Counted from the first letter of the stretch, positions 42,401-53,321 are shown. The stretch is 64,000 nt of DNA from Hemileia vastatrix (GCA_030280995.1 JASXTE010000001.1:17486606-17550605), one strand, 5' to 3'. The notes: generated by a model from the letters alone, not told the origin. Numbers and translations are program-made.

Positions 42401-44195
42401 CTAAGCTGTGATTTGGATAATATTCCTGGCAGCCTAAAAAAGAAACCTTACCCAGAATCTCCTGCAAAAAGGAAAGATATTGAAGACAATATAAAAATGT
42501 TGTTGGAAATGGGTATTGTTGAAAAAGTGGACACAACACCTAAGTATTGTGTCATTTCACCAGTATTAATATCTTATGAAAAAGATAAGGCAAGATCATG
42601 CGGTGATTATAGAGCTCTGAATGCATACACAGTAGATGATATTTACCCTCTACCAAGGATAGCTTCTATCCATGCTACTTTACAAGGAGCAAAATATATT
42701 TCCTGTCTGGATGGAAACAAGGGTTAGCACCAGATTCCTGTGGAAAGAAATTCTCAAAATTCCTTATTAATAACCACACATATGGGTATATATAAGTATG
42801 TGAGAATGCCATTTGGCCCAAAGAATGCGCCTTCAGTCTTCCAAAAATTGATGGATAGTGTTTTTTTCAGGAAATGGTTGAAGGATGGCTATTGGTCTAT
42901 ATTGATGACATCATAGTGTTTTCAAAAACATATGATGAAAATTTAAATCACCTGAAAAGAGTCTTTCAAAAAATGAATGAAATTAATATGACAATTGCAT
43001 TAAAGAAATGTAAATTTGGATTTCAATCCTTGAAAGTACTTGGACATGTTGTATCTGGATTACAAATTTGTGTTGACCAGAATAAGGTGGCAGCAATTAA
43101 AAACATTTGGATACCTAAAAATGTAAAAGAGGTTCAAAGTTTTTTGGGTATGTGTGGATATTATAGACAATATATCAAAAATTGCCAATCCATTGCAGCT
43201 CCCTTAACAACATTAATCAGGAAAAATGAGGCTTTCATTTGGAATAATGAAAGACAACACGCCTTTAATAAATTAAAGGAATGTTTAATTTCAGCTCCAA
43301 TATTGGGACTGCCAGATTTCACCCTACCTTTTATCTTGTACACTGATGCAAGCTTCATAGGTTTAGGTGCTGCTTTACAGCAGAAACAGATAATAAATGG
43401 AAAATTATCTGAAGTAGTTATCTGTTATATATCCAGAACCTTAAGAAAAACAGAGTTAAGGTATGGTTCCACACAGCTAGAATGCTTAGCCATGGTGTGG
43501 GCTTTGGAGAAGCTTCATTACTATCTGGAAGACCAGAAGTTTGAACTTATAACAGATTGCAGTGCAGTAAAATCATTACTAAACATGAAAACACCTAATA
43601 GGCACATGTTTAGATGGCAACTAGCTGTACAAGAGTACAGAGGAAGAATGAAAATCACTCACAGAGCAGGAACATTGCATTCTAATGTGGATTTATTATC
43701 CAGAAGTCCTTTGCCAAATGATGCTGACAACCCAGCTTATGTACCTGAAAATGAGGTTATACATATATTTGGGATTTATATAGTGGATTTAGAAGAAGAG
43801 TTTATGCAAACTATATTAGAAAATTATTCTTCTGATAAAGATTTGACTAAACTATCTACCATTCTTAATGATCCAACAAATGCCTCCATGAGTGCATTAA
43901 TTAAAACATTGCCTCCAAAGTATAAAAATGCATTGGAAAAAGGTAAACTATCAATTGAAGATGGATATATATATTACAGAAAAAAGTTAAGTAATGTAAT
44001 AGTAATACCACCTTTTATGAAAGAGTTAATGTTGAGTACTTGTCATGATGACATCTTAGCTGGTCATTTTGACTTTAACAAAACATTAACCAGAGTTAAA
44101 AATACAGCCTGGTGGATAAACATGAAACAAGATGTACAAAAATACATTGAAACATGTGACTCTTGTCAGAAATCTAAAAGATTAACTGGGAAGAG
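39463..44195 (+). pseudogene. Gypsy-2 gag-pol, broken and truncated
   Basis: Starts M-C-D-N-N-D with Y-N-L-R-P-R soon after. Domain order as in gypsy-1: low-complexity N-terminus, coiled coil, capsid domain (K-N-W-P-K-L-D-Q-Y-P), zinc knuckle (C-C-K-C-N-E-P-W-V-K-G-H-T-C), protease (I-L-D-T-G-A), reverse transcriptase (Y-I-D-D), RNase H (Y-T-D-A-S), integrase finger. Breaks: TAG at 41074-41076 (a Trp position in gypsy-1), a one-base loss in an A-run near 41251, TAA at 42326-42328, TAG at 42725-42727 (a Tyr position), and a frame change near 42860 just before Y-I-D-D. The protein stops at the junction with Copia-1. Confidence 0.88.
39551..40000 (+). CDS. Overlapping out-of-frame ORF in gypsy-2 gag N-terminus
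   Basis: A 149-codon ORF in the +1 frame relative to gag-pol, beginning M-E-G-Q-D-S-P. It has a coiled-coil part (L-Q-E-Q-V-H-S-L-S), then V-R-K-W-K-W-D-W, Asn/Gln/Pro linkers, H-P-Y-R-G-K-P-R-R-G-R-G and R-P-W-stop. It parallels the gypsy-1 ORF at 18092-18682 in offset, order of features and final P-W. It is still open although the main frame has decayed further downstream. Function unknown; it may be an RNA- or nucleic-acid-binding accessory protein, judging only from its basic tail. Confidence 0.48.
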   Translation: MEGQDSPIINNTPPISLEEREKLLKQVSIKKTKNTLQEQVHSLSTLLNTLRIRVNNIVDQIKNLEKRAAQGFIEVNQALVDIKAQPPIVAPNNSIATSPAQEEDQKITVRKWKWDWYAQNYNNPPQQGSSSHPYRGKPRRGRGNGIRPW

Positions 44196-44416
44196 AGTGA
44201 ATGAAATTCATCATCCTCATTATTGGTGGGAGTTGTAGCAGGATTGGGAATGTCACTCTCTATCTCTGGCTCTTGTCCAGTTTCAATGTATTTGTCCTCA
44301 ATAAAGAGATTGGGCCATAAGATTTTGGGCTTCATTGGTTCATCAAAAGGAATGCAGTCTTCATTAAAGATGATGTTGTGAGAGTAGAATGGTTTACTAG
44401 TCTCAAAATTGAGAAG

Positions 44417-45748
44417 TCAATAAGAATTATGCTCCTTGTGAAAGCCCAGCAGACATGCCTTAACAGCATTACTGCTAAACTTACCAGAGTGTACCTTCTT
44501 CTTGATTAGCACATAGGCTAAGCACCCAAAGGTCCTAAAATTGTTGATCTTTGGCCCTTTTTTGAAGAGTTTTTTGAATGGAGAGAGGAAATTGTCATTT
44601 GCTTTGGTAGGGATATGATTCTCAATGAAAACAGCAGTATTTATTGCTTCTCCCCAGAAATCATGAGGAATTTTAGCCTTGAAAATAATCGCTTTTGCCA
44701 TTTTGACAGATGTTTGATTGCCCCTTTCTGCAATCGGATTTTGTTGTGCAGTGTATGGTTATGTCACAATGATTTTAAACCCTTCTTTTTCTGCTAGATC
44801 ATGAAATCTTTTGTTGATGAATTCTCCACCACCATTGCATACAAGATTAAGAAGTTTCTTATTGGTGAGATTCTCAGCATATTTCTTAAATGAGACAAAT
44901 TTTTCAAAGGCATCCAATTTATTTTTGAGCAAGTACACAAATTTTTATGAGGAATACAAATCAGTTAATTTAAAGTAGTATTCATTGCAAGATTTAGTTT
45001 TAATCAATCTACCACTAAGGTCACAGTGAATGTACTCTAAAGGTCTTTTAGCCTTAGGAATGTGACCAGAAAACAGCAATCTATGAAACTTAGCTTTGAC
45101 GCAATGCTCGCAAAAGATAGAGGAAATACAGTCATCAAATGAGATTTTCAAGTGTCTAAGAAGCTTCTTAACGTAATCCAGGTTGATGTGACCCAAGAGT
45201 TTGTGCCAAGACAGCAAGTCAGATTTCTTGATGGACGCAATGAGTGATGACTGAGGGGATGTCAACTTACCACACTGTGCATGAATTAGATAGAGATTAG
45301 ATCCTGGAATCAATGCCCCTGATAAAACCTCATCTCCCGACTTGTTCTTAATTATAAAGGTACCATTGGATTCAGTGTTCATTTGGCAACCCTTTTTAAT
45401 AAAAGGGGCTAATGCAATGAGATTACAACTGATTTTTGGAACATGTAAGCATCTTGAAAGTAGAACGACCTTGTTGTTGTTGTTGATGAGTTGGACAGAA
45501 CCAATGCCTTTAGCGTAGATCATAGCTCCATTTCCTACTCTGATGGGTGTATAAATGTGACAATATGTGACAAAAGACTTGTTGTTGAGGAACATGTGAG
45601 AAGATGCCCCTGAGTCAAATATAAATTTCGGTGCTTCAGATGAATTAGTGACTACTTCTGAATAAAGGTGCAGTATCTCATGAGAGATGTTGGGGACTTT
45701 GACATTTGCAGAATCAGGTTTTGATTTTCCTTTTGCATTAGGGCGCAA
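44417..45748 (-). pseudogene. Copia-1 pol: protease, GAG-pre-integrase, integrase
   Basis: The first ORF (45748-44945) holds the protease motif F-D-S-G-A and the integrase start through Y-I-H-C-D-L-S-G, then stops at a TAA before the second integrase Asp. Sequence from 44944 to 44702 continues in other frames (N-G-G-G-E-F carries the second-Asp region, changed). The last piece (44701-44417) gives M-A-K-A-I-I-F-K-A-K-I-P-H-D-F-W-G-E-A-I-N-T-A. Inactive. Confidence 0.75.
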
Positions 45749-45763
45749 TTTGGGATGTAACGT

Positions 45764-46570
45764 CTAACATTGATCCTCAGAGTAGGGGCATTTCTGGTTG
45801 TGCTTGCCATTACTACAATACTCACGTTTCTTGCCTGAGCTTGTCATTTCTTTCTTAGTTGTGACAAGTGCTGTTTCAGGAAAATCAAGCCGGTCAGCAA
45901 TTAAGCAAAGTTTCTTGAGAACAATTTTGAAGGTTAGTGGTTTTCCGGTGTCCTCTGAGGTATTGATAATCATAGCACAATGCATTTCCAAGGAGTCAGG
46001 AAGCTTGTCAAGTATCAAGTAAGGGTAGTGCTGGTCCTCAAAATTTTGGCCAATCAAGGTTAGCTCGTTGATCGACAACTGGAGTTCTGTCAAGAAACCG
46101 CGAATGTTCCCTTCTGTTCATTTAATAGCACTAAACCGCATGTAAGCCACTGCCACATTTGTTGGACCAGTAGCTGAATATCCTTTGGCTAACTTTTTCC
46201 ATAATCTGATAGGATTCAATCTCTCAGTCTCATCAACCAAAGTATTTAGATTGGTATCATCCAGCTTTTGGACCATGATGTTTGAAGCTTGAAAACATTT
46301 GAGCAAATAAGCTGATTTGCTATCCACATCAGTGGGAAATGCCACTTTTCCTTCTACTAGGTCATCCAATTTGCATTGTGACAAATAAAATATCATTTTA
46401 CACCTCCATGTCAAATAATTGGATGAATTAAGGATTGGGTGTCTTGCAATAGCTGACCCAAGTGGCTGGTAGTGTCCATGGCCGCAATCTGAGCAAGTCA
46501 GACTTTTAATCTGTAGACTTTTATAAATTAATAAGACCTCGTGAGTCATAAAGTCAATGGGAGTTGGCAA
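45764..46570 (-). pseudogene. Copia-1 gag (UBN2-like), frameshifted
   Basis: 46570-46118 encodes the N-terminal part (H-P-I-L-N-S-S-N-Y-L-T-W and L-W-K-K-L-A-K-G-Y), and 46093-45764 the C-terminal part (L-D-K-L-P-D-S-L) ending in a Cys/His cluster of the zinc-knuckle type (C-S-N-G-K-H...C). The two are separated by a frame change near 46100. Confidence 0.72.
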
Positions 46571-46920
46571 GTGCTAATGAGCTAACCTATGAGTGACAGT
46601 AATAAACAGTCACAAATAATGTGTTGTTTATCAAATGAATTGGTTATTGAAAGTAACAAAATAACAATCAATGAGCTAAATACAAGTTGAGTTCTAACCT
46701 TTTATAAATTAATAAGACCTCATGAGTCACAAAGTAAATGGGAGTTGGCAAGTGTTAATGAGCCAACCTGAACAAGTAAATAACTAACAATTAATAAATA
46801 GACAAGTGAGTATAATGAGCAAATAAATACCTGTGAGTTACAGTAATAAAAAGTCACAAATAATGTGTTGTTGATCGAATGAATTGGTTATTGAAATTAA
46901 CACAATAACAAGCAATGAGA
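46518..46920. repeat. Two-copy direct repeat, period 181 bp
   Basis: CTTTTATAAATTAATAAGAC starts at 46518 and again at 46699. Both copies continue with 'tgagtca.aaagt.aatgggagttggcaagtg', and later both share 'cacaaataatgtgttgtt.atc.aatgaattggttattgaaa'. The second copy carries about 35 extra bases (near 46785-46835). The first copy overlaps the start of the Copia-1 gag frame, so this may be leader or LTR sequence of Copia-1. Confidence 0.8.
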
Positions 46921-47119
46921 AAGTAATACAGTAGTGAAGAAACCTATATATGAGAATGTTATCATCAAGTAAGACCTATTACTTTAACCTATCATAAGAT
47001 CATGTGGCACACATTACCAAAATAGTACCTGCTAAATATATATATGTATATGTTTTGGGAACAGGTAATGGGAAGCATGTCATCAGATGTGCATGAGTTA
47101 GGAGGCATGACAGGTGAAA
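46921..47119. other. Short unassigned spacer
   Basis: AT-rich, containing 'atatatatatgtatatg'. Nothing recognised. Confidence 0.4.
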
Positions 47120-47648
47120 ACTCAACAATTTAAGGTTCATTTATTATTTTTTCCATAAAACAATGAAAACAAAAGCTTAAGTCTACTTGAAAATTATGTA
47201 GCCTTATTTTTAAGGTTCTTAAGATTACTCAAACATATTCAAACTTAATATTAGGGGTATCAAAGCTCAAAATTTTTAATTATTTAAAAGGCATTTCACA
47301 ACACAAAAAGAAAGCCACAAACTTGACATTAATTCTCAATAAAAAGGTGTTTTGGGGACACAATATGTCATATTTTAAAAAATAGTCATGGTTGATTTGG
47401 TGGAAAAAAGAGGCTATTTAAAATGGAAGATTTCTAACTTTGATACCCCCTATTAAGTACATAAGACTTATAAAAGGTGGATATAAGCATGTATATAAGG
47501 TATTTTAATGGTATATATTGTATTTAATTGTTAATTTCACCTATTTATACATCTTGTATACCTTTATTTATTGTTCCCATGCATACTAAGTCTGTTTGAC
47601 ATAGTTTATAACAATTTTCACTCAGTCCTGTGAATATCCAGGCTGAAA
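47120..47648 (-). mobile_element. Inverted fragment of a gypsy-2-type LTR, holding MITE copy 4
   Basis: Read on the minus strand from 47648 it begins TCAGCCTGGATATTCACAGG and follows the first 300 bp of the gypsy-2 LTR (TCAGCCTGTATATCCCCAGG): 'catgggaac', 'aaggtggatat', 'tatgtagcc' and so on, clearly diverged. The MITE at 47254-47450 interrupts it. Confidence 0.78.
47254..47450. mobile_element. MITE copy 4 (197 bp), inside the inverted LTR fragment
   Basis: Starts GGGGTATCAAAGCTCAAAAT and ends TTTCTAACTTTGATACCCCC, flanked by TATTA on both sides (47249-47253, 47451-47455). The uninterrupted site exists in the gypsy-2 LTR at about 37571-37585 (ACTTAATATTAAGT on the plus strand, its own inverse here), proving a single TATTA (or TTA) before insertion. 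Confidence 0.92.
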
Positions 47649-48237
47649 ATTGTAGATATTAGAAATGTAATAATGTATTTATATATCTATGTTTATCATA
47701 TGTCTGAAATTTCATGGCATTACATTCAGAAATGAGTGTAATGTAAAGTTCAAGTAAAGATAATAATAAAATAAGTGAAGTTAGCACAGGAGGCCAAAAG
47801 ATAATGAAAGCTAACACTAAGCACAATTGTGCAGATAATGGGGGTTGGAAAAGTGGGGTAGGATGACAAAGTGGGGTGGTTTTTCCAGCCTTCACCTATG
47901 TTTCCATCCACTAGCAGGTTTCTGAGGGTAAATAGAGATATTGTGGGGAGTAAATTAAATTGACACCAGCATGAAAATGAGCATTCCAACCGTGAAAAAA
48001 GGGAGTGTTGTTAAAAAGGGGGGAAGCAGCACACAAGTCGAGGCTACTATTGACTATCTAAGAAATTATCTAACCACATAGACCATCTTTCACTTATTAC
48101 TAGGTTGTTTGATTTTTTAAATTTCTAAAGGCTTGGTGTACTAATCCCATGAATTATTATGTTTCAGGTTCATCAAAGACTCTAAACTTCATAAACTTTA
48201 TAATTTTTCCCTACCTTTTTTATTAAAATCTCTATTA
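47649..48237. other. Unassigned spacer left of Harbinger copy 2
   Basis: No gene or known repeat recognised. Open frames on the minus strand (47659-47989) have no support. It ends with CTATTA, the left target duplication of Harbinger copy 2. Confidence 0.45.
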
Positions 48238-48698
48238 GGGGGTATCAATGTTCAGGGATCTGCAATTAGGGATCAGGACTTTTTTTTCTGGGATCAGACA
48301 TTATTAATTGCAGAAGATTCCTACCCACTAGCCCCAGGGCTAGTGGATAAGGATTTCACAATAATGCATTATCCCGCCTCTTATACCCCAATTTCTGTTC
48401 CTAATTCCTGATCCCAAGCTCATCCCATCCATGGTTTATTTGTAAGAAATTCACATGACATATAATTGCAGATTCCATCCTTATGTGTCTCTTCACTCTA
48501 TGCTACTTGATTTTGGTGGCAAGCACATAACATTTTTTCTCATCCTTATGTGTCTCTTCACTCTATGATACTTTATTTTGGTGAAAAATAAATAACATTT
48601 TTTTCTATATACACACTTCAACTTTTCATTTGGTGGTGAATTCCCACTTCCCACTCATCACCTAAATCTTCTACCAACAACCTTCTCTACCAAAAATA

Positions 48699-48960
48699 AT
48701 GAAGGACCACTCTACTAGGAAGAAACTACACTCAGCTATGAATGCTATCACTTTAACTTTAGCTTCTGACTCAGGTTTGGAAGACACTTTAGCTTACATG
48801 TCTTTTTAATTATCTTTATGAAGAAGAGGATCCCAGACCTGAACCAGCTCTCCCCTACCTTGAATCACAAAACATTCTTTCCACCAGCATATGCTCTGTC
48901 ATTATGCCAATTACCCTCCAAAATTTTGAAATACAACCCTTTTAATTTTTTTCATACTCT
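48699..48960 (+). pseudogene. Harbinger copy 2 transposase remnant (internal deletion)
   Basis: The ATG at 48699 opens M-K-D-H-S-T-R-K-K-L-H-S-A-M-N-A-I-T-L, the counterpart of the copy-1 start (M-R-H-L-S-T-R-Q-L-L-H-S-T-M-N-A). After about 36 residues (G-L-E-D-T-L-A-Y) it jumps at about 48808 to the counterpart of the copy-1 C-terminus (acidic segment then '...aatcacaaaacatt'). All catalytic residues are lost. Confidence 0.8.
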
Positions 48961-49784
48961 TCAAATGTTCAACTTCTGTGCTTTATTCACTTGGTTTGGT
49001 GTTTTTGTTTTTTGGATATTCATTTTTATTTTGAATTTATGGTGAATGTCTCTTTTTTGGATGTCTCATGTGTTTTCATTCACCAGCTCAAGATGAAATC
49101 ACATATTTTTTGCAATCGCACAATTTTTCACTGTTTCTTTTTTTCATTCATTCCTCATATCCTTTTCCTCCTCTCCTCCAACATCCCTCAAAAAATTTGG
49201 TTTCATTTATTTTCTCATCTCATCTATCCAGGTAAGTCATTTTATCCTTTTTTTTGATATTTTGATTTCTAATTATAATTTTTTTTTCTTTTTTGTATCT
49301 AAAATTTTTTTAAGTGGTTATTTTTGATTTTAATGGAAAAATTAAAATTTTTTTCTCTCCCTCTTTACTTTCTTTTTTAGCTCCATCACCCTACTCTTCA
49401 TCCCTCCTTGTCATGGTTATTATCCCCCCTTTCCCCTACTTCACTGTCTTTTAGTTCCATGTCATTAAAACACATAAATTGCTCAATTATTACGCAATTC
49501 ACTTACTTCATATTCAATTTCCCCCAAATTCCAACATCAATCTTTCTCACTCTATTTTTTTCCTACTTTTCAATCAAGGTAAGTTTCATCTGCTTTTTTT
49601 CATGCCCATATGATATCTCATTCCTTCTATGAAAATTTCATACTTAAATATATGTATGACTCTTATCTTGATAACAGTGAACTTATTAAACTCCTTTTGT
49701 TCTCATCTCAATTACCACTTTTCAATTTTTGTAAAATTTTGAAAATAAGACTCAGAATTAGGATTAGGTTTATTAAAATATAAT

Positions 49785-50090
49785 GTCCTTTTTACTGAAG
49801 ATTCTCCTGAAGGCTAAATTTCATTTCCCAAAAATAGATTTGAATTTGGTTCAATGGTTGCTGAGATATTGACTGTTAAATTTGAGCCTCTTTTTCCCAA
49901 TTTAAACTTTTTTATTCCATTTTTTTATGTAACAAATTAGGGTCAGGTTTGTTTTAATCACATGTCCTTTAGCTGAAGACTCTCTGATGCCTATCTTTCA
50001 TTTCCCATAACCAGATTTGAATTTGGTTCAGTGGTTCATGAGATATTGACCTTCAAAGTTGAGTCTTTTTTTCCAAATATCATATAATTT
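49785..50090. repeat. Two-copy direct repeat, about 150 bp unit
   Basis: The first copy, near 49785-49900, reads 'atgtcctttttactgaagattctcctgaaggct' ... 'gatttgaatttggttcaatggttgctgagatattgac'. The second, near 49960-50065, reads 'atgtcctttagctgaagactctctgatgcct' ... 'gatttgaatttggttcagtggttcatgagatattgac'. Non-coding, within Harbinger copy 2 upstream of the dioxygenase remnant. Confidence 0.75.
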
Positions 50091-50235
50091 ATTTTGTGTT
50101 TTTATATTGCATAATTAGAGAATAAGGCTTCTGAAACTCTTATGTGATGATTATCTAGAATTTTTTTCTTAAAGCTTAGGATCACTCAATTATTTTTTGG
50201 CTATTTGCCTGAAAAAATTATATATTTGTGAATTT

Positions 50236-50658
50236 CAATCTAATCATAAACTGGCTAAGAAAGCTGGACTTCCCAATTGAACAGATATGGAATGGGTTGA
50301 ACTCAGTAAGGATTATATTTTTTATTCTAATGTTATCATCAACTATGGAGGATTTCATAGCCAGATCCCTGTTGAAAAATCAATTCTAATATGCTTACTT
50401 TTTGGCTTTTCTGTTATATCGATCATATTACTGGAAGACCAATCCCTTCCCCTGCTAAAATCAAAGGCTATGGACTATACTTTCCAGATCATAAATATAT
50501 CATGTGATTTGGTTTAGGAAATGGGATTATGTAAGTGATTTGAAATTATTCAAGAGATAATTATCAAACTACTAAGGCACCTCCTGGATTGGAATTTTTC
50601 AAAAATTTTACTCATTTCAGATGTTCTTTTCAGATAAATCAAATTTTGATAAACCAGG
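50236..50658 (+). pseudogene. TET/JBP-like dioxygenase remnant (Harbinger copy 2)
   Basis: Conceptual translation in shifting frames aligns with the copy-1 catalytic half: F-Q-S-N-H-K-L then T-D-M-E-W-V (copy 1 S-D-P-E-W-E), Y-S-N-V-I-I-N-Y-G-G-F, then after a frame change Y-I-D-H-I-T-G-R-P-I-P, G-L-Y-F-P-D-H-K-Y-I-M, Q-T-T-K-A-P-P and T-H-F-R-C-S-F-Q-I-N. The metal-binding His-x-Asp of copy 1 is replaced (P-V-E-K at the same place), and stops follow. This is an inactivated relic; its presence at the same relative place shows the gene belonged to the element. Confidence 0.6.
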
Positions 50659-51124
50659 TAAGTAAGGTAAGGGGTGAAGGTTCAATGGTTACTAGAAAAT
50701 GAGGGAGGGGCTCTTAATATGGTAATTAAATTATTTCCTATTTTTTATTTTTTTTCTTAAATTTTTAATTTATCAGTTATTAAAGATAATCAATAAGTTT
50801 AAGTATTGTACCATTGAGCCCTTATGCTGTATAAAGGTGTTCATTCAATTGTATTCTATGAATGAGTTCATAATACCATTCTTGTCATGTGTTTTCTTTG
50901 ACTTTTCTCTTTAAATCATTCACAGATAATATTTGGGACTCTTTTACTTGGTTTATTATCTTTTTTAATTGATTTATTTAATTATTAATGAAATAAAATG
51001 AAAATTTGGTAATCCTTACCCCCTCCCAGAGTAAATTGCAGGGGGGGGTATTGCTAAATTTTCAAATGAGATGTGTGAAATTTTTGACTTGAAAAAATTT
51101 GGAATGAAATATGAATGAAAAAAT

Positions 51125-51657
51125 AAAAAAACCCAGTCATCAAACATTTTCATTATGCAGTCAATTTCCTCAACAGACTTATTGGCTTTAATGCATTCTA
51201 TCAATGAAACTTTCTAAAAAAAATTGGAATGAAATATGTATGAAAAAAACTAGTCATAAAACATTTTCATTAAGCATTTAATTTCATAACAAAACCAGTG
51301 AAAGATAAAAAAGTCTTAGCCTTCTTGTATTTGGCTTGATATTGCTTGAATTGTTCAGACATATGTTTAGGCAAAAGATCAATCCTTCCCTTTGTCTTAT
51401 TTTGTAATTCATTTGCTATTAGAAGATATACATTGACTTTTGATGCAGGGGGCCATCCTACTTTAGTTTCATTCTCAGTAACAAAAAAGAATCATTATTA
51501 TTTTCAATTTTCAGCCAGTTGATAAGTATGAGATGATCATCTTTTTTTAGCCAAACAGTCTTTGATTTCTCAGCTGAGCAGGGGAAAGAGGGAGTAATGA
51601 GCATGGAAGAACAACTGAGGAAGGATGCCTTTGAGAAGATCTATGACAACAAGGCAT
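51125..51657 (-). pseudogene. Harbinger copy 2 Myb/SANT-like protein remnant
   Basis: Minus strand from the ATG at 51657 (M-P-C-C-H-R-S, matching copy 1 M-P-C-H-H-R-S). It keeps the W-L-K-I start and V-G-W-P-P-A-S-K-V-N of the N-terminal domain and Q-A-K-Y-K-K-A-K, then jumps directly to the C-terminal end (I-E-C-I-K-A-N-K-S-V-E-E-I-D). The middle and the coiled coil are gone. The last C-terminal piece occurs twice (51130-51200 and 51250-51300). Frameshifts are present. Confidence 0.7.
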
Positions 51658-51938
51658 GTTAAGATATTTGGAGATGAAAAGGAGAAGAAAAAAACAGATG
51701 AGATGGGGAGGGGTTCTGAATGGATAGAATGAATAGACAGGATGGGAGTGCGTAGCAAGGTAGGGAGACTGTCATATCCAGAAAGTTGTCCAAGATGTGG
51801 TTATGAAAAATAGAGGATAAAAATTTTAGATAGAGGTGAACATTGACACATAAAAGGTCTAATAACCCAATTATTAGCAAAGATAATTGCAGAAGATAAT
51901 TGGGGTATAATGATTTTTATCTGCAATTAATTTAATTG

Positions 51939-53303
51939 CCAATTAGTGTAGAAAGTTCTAAAGTACTAAGCAGTAGACAGAATGCAAGATGGGTTGGTTC
52001 TTCTTTTCAATTTCTAAAAAGAAGGGCCTGCCACTCTTATTTTAAAGACAGCACAATAATGTGTAACACTAATATCTGACTAAATATTTTATAAGTTGAG
52101 AGATGAGTTAAAAGATAAGGAAAAACAAATATCACTATCTGGATATTTCTATTCTTAATAAGCACTAATATCCACAGCTACTCCCTCTTGAAGTGCTCTC
52201 TTTGAATATGCCTTATTATAGCAGTAAAATAACTCTAATAATAGTTTATCCTACTGAATATATATGTTCTCTCTGTGTTGCGTTTTTTTACTATACTATA
52301 TGAAATACACATACAGACGCACAAACTCTAAAAGACTCAGAATATCTCCAATATGCCCTAAACACTTAATTGCAGAAAAAAAATCCAATATCTTACTTTT
52401 ATCAGAGTAATCACAAAATAGACAAATCATGATATATCACAATATATTTTGAAAGTATATAATATGAGGCTCTAATGTTTGTAATCTAATGACTGATTTG
52501 AATAATAATTTTCCTACCTAACAACTACTACAACTACTCCTATAAGATAGCCTTTCCTTCTTATATTTTTCAGCGCTCCAGACACAGTTTCCTAGTGGAT
52601 CTCCAGCTCTCTCTCTAGCACCACATTAGTAAAACAATAACTAATCCATTAGTAAACTAAATACACCACTTGTAAAAACTACAGCATCTAAACATATCCT
52701 ACGCTTACTAATACTAGTATTAACTTGTTTCACTCATATTCCACATGCGTGTTTATGACTGTACCTTTGCATTGTTTCAGCGCTACTTCCCATGTTGACA
52801 CCTTTCAGTGCTGATCCTTGTCTCTTTGAATCTTGGGTAGTTTTGTGATCAAGTCCCCATCCTCCTTGCTTCATTACTAAGTCCATAGTTCTGACAATTC
52901 ACTTAACTAGTTAGCCTCTGCAACTTACATTACCTATTTCAGTAAGTTACCACACTAGCCGCTGTGCAGTATACAATGTACTTGAGGCCTTCCTTGAGCC
53001 ATAATTCCTTCCTTAATGCATAACACACAATTATTGGAAAATCCAAATCCATAATTTTCAGCTCTTGCATTCCTAAGTTGATAACACACAATTCCCTTTG
53101 TGTGGCACATCTTGCTTCAAAATCTGAGTGCAAAGACCCTAAATCCTCTTCTGCGCTTCTCTTTCCCTTTGTTCTTTAAAAACACACAACTACATATTTA
53201 TAATAGTGCTATCTACTGCTCTATGATTCCCCTTTGTTCTTCCTGGGCTACACAAGCTGATTGGTCAAAAAGATAGGTTATCTGTGAGGCACGTACCACA
53301 TTG
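51939..53303. mobile_element. Unclassified 1.36 kb insertion near the right end of Harbinger copy 2
   Basis: Copy 1 shows what should lie here: TTTAATTG is followed at once by the terminal repeat. In copy 2 the homology stops after TTTAATTG (51938), and terminal-repeat-like sequence resumes at about 53304 (TCAACATTAATACCCCC). A possible solo LTR runs from TGTAGAAAG (51947) to GTACCACA (53300). Read on the minus strand it has TATAAATATGTAG near 53195 as a promoter-like site. I find no clean target duplication, and no coding capacity is supported. Confidence 0.45.
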
Positions 53304-53321
53304 GTCAACATTAATACCCCC

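Larger units (their letters stand above)
37378..44195 (+). mobile_element. Gypsy-2: decayed, 3'-truncated Ty3/gypsy element
   Basis: A 1499 bp 5' LTR (37378-38876), a primer-binding site and a gag-pol region clearly homologous to gypsy-1 but well diverged. It ends abruptly in the integrase zinc finger (K-R-L-T-G-K-R) at about 44195, where Copia sequence in the other orientation begins. The integrase core, chromodomain and 3' LTR are missing. Two frameshifts and three in-frame stops confirm it is old and dead. Confidence 0.88.
44196..46570 (-). mobile_element. Copia-1: Ty1/copia fragment (gag to integrase), minus strand
   Basis: Minus-strand pieces in order: gag at 46570-46118 (L-N-S-S-N-Y-L-T-W-R), gag end with C-S-N-G-K-H-N-Q-K-C (45764-46093), protease F-D-S-G-A-S-S-H-M, GAG-pre-integrase H-K-L-L-G-H-I-N-L with C-E-H-C, and integrase with H-C-D-L-S-G and a later F-W-G-E-A. 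The fragment ends in the linker between integrase and reverse transcriptase; RT and RNase H are missing. No LTR is identified. Stops and frameshifts separate the pieces. It abuts gypsy-2 at about 44196. Confidence 0.82.
48238..53321. mobile_element. PIF/Harbinger element copy 2, inverted and internally deleted
   Basis: Begins GGGGGTATCAATGTTCAGGG (48238) and ends at CCCCC (53321), with TATTA on both sides (48233-48237, 53322-53326). Relative to copy 1 it is inverted: transposase remnant (plus), dioxygenase remnant (plus), Myb/SANT-like remnant (minus). Shared spacer phrases and the subterminal palindrome confirm it. The transposase has lost most of its middle, and about 1.36 kb of foreign sequence (51939-53303) interrupts the right end just inside the terminal repeat. 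Confidence 0.85.

Noticed and set aside
44196..47648. Gypsy-2 and the inverted LTR fragment at 47120-47648 as the two ends of one element
   Set aside because: The LTR fragment is in opposite orientation and clearly diverged from the 37378 LTR, so it is not the partner LTR of gypsy-2.
49408..49632. Hydrophobic ORF in Harbinger copy 2, possible membrane protein
   Set aside because: AT-rich spacer translation with no counterpart in copy 1 and no start context.
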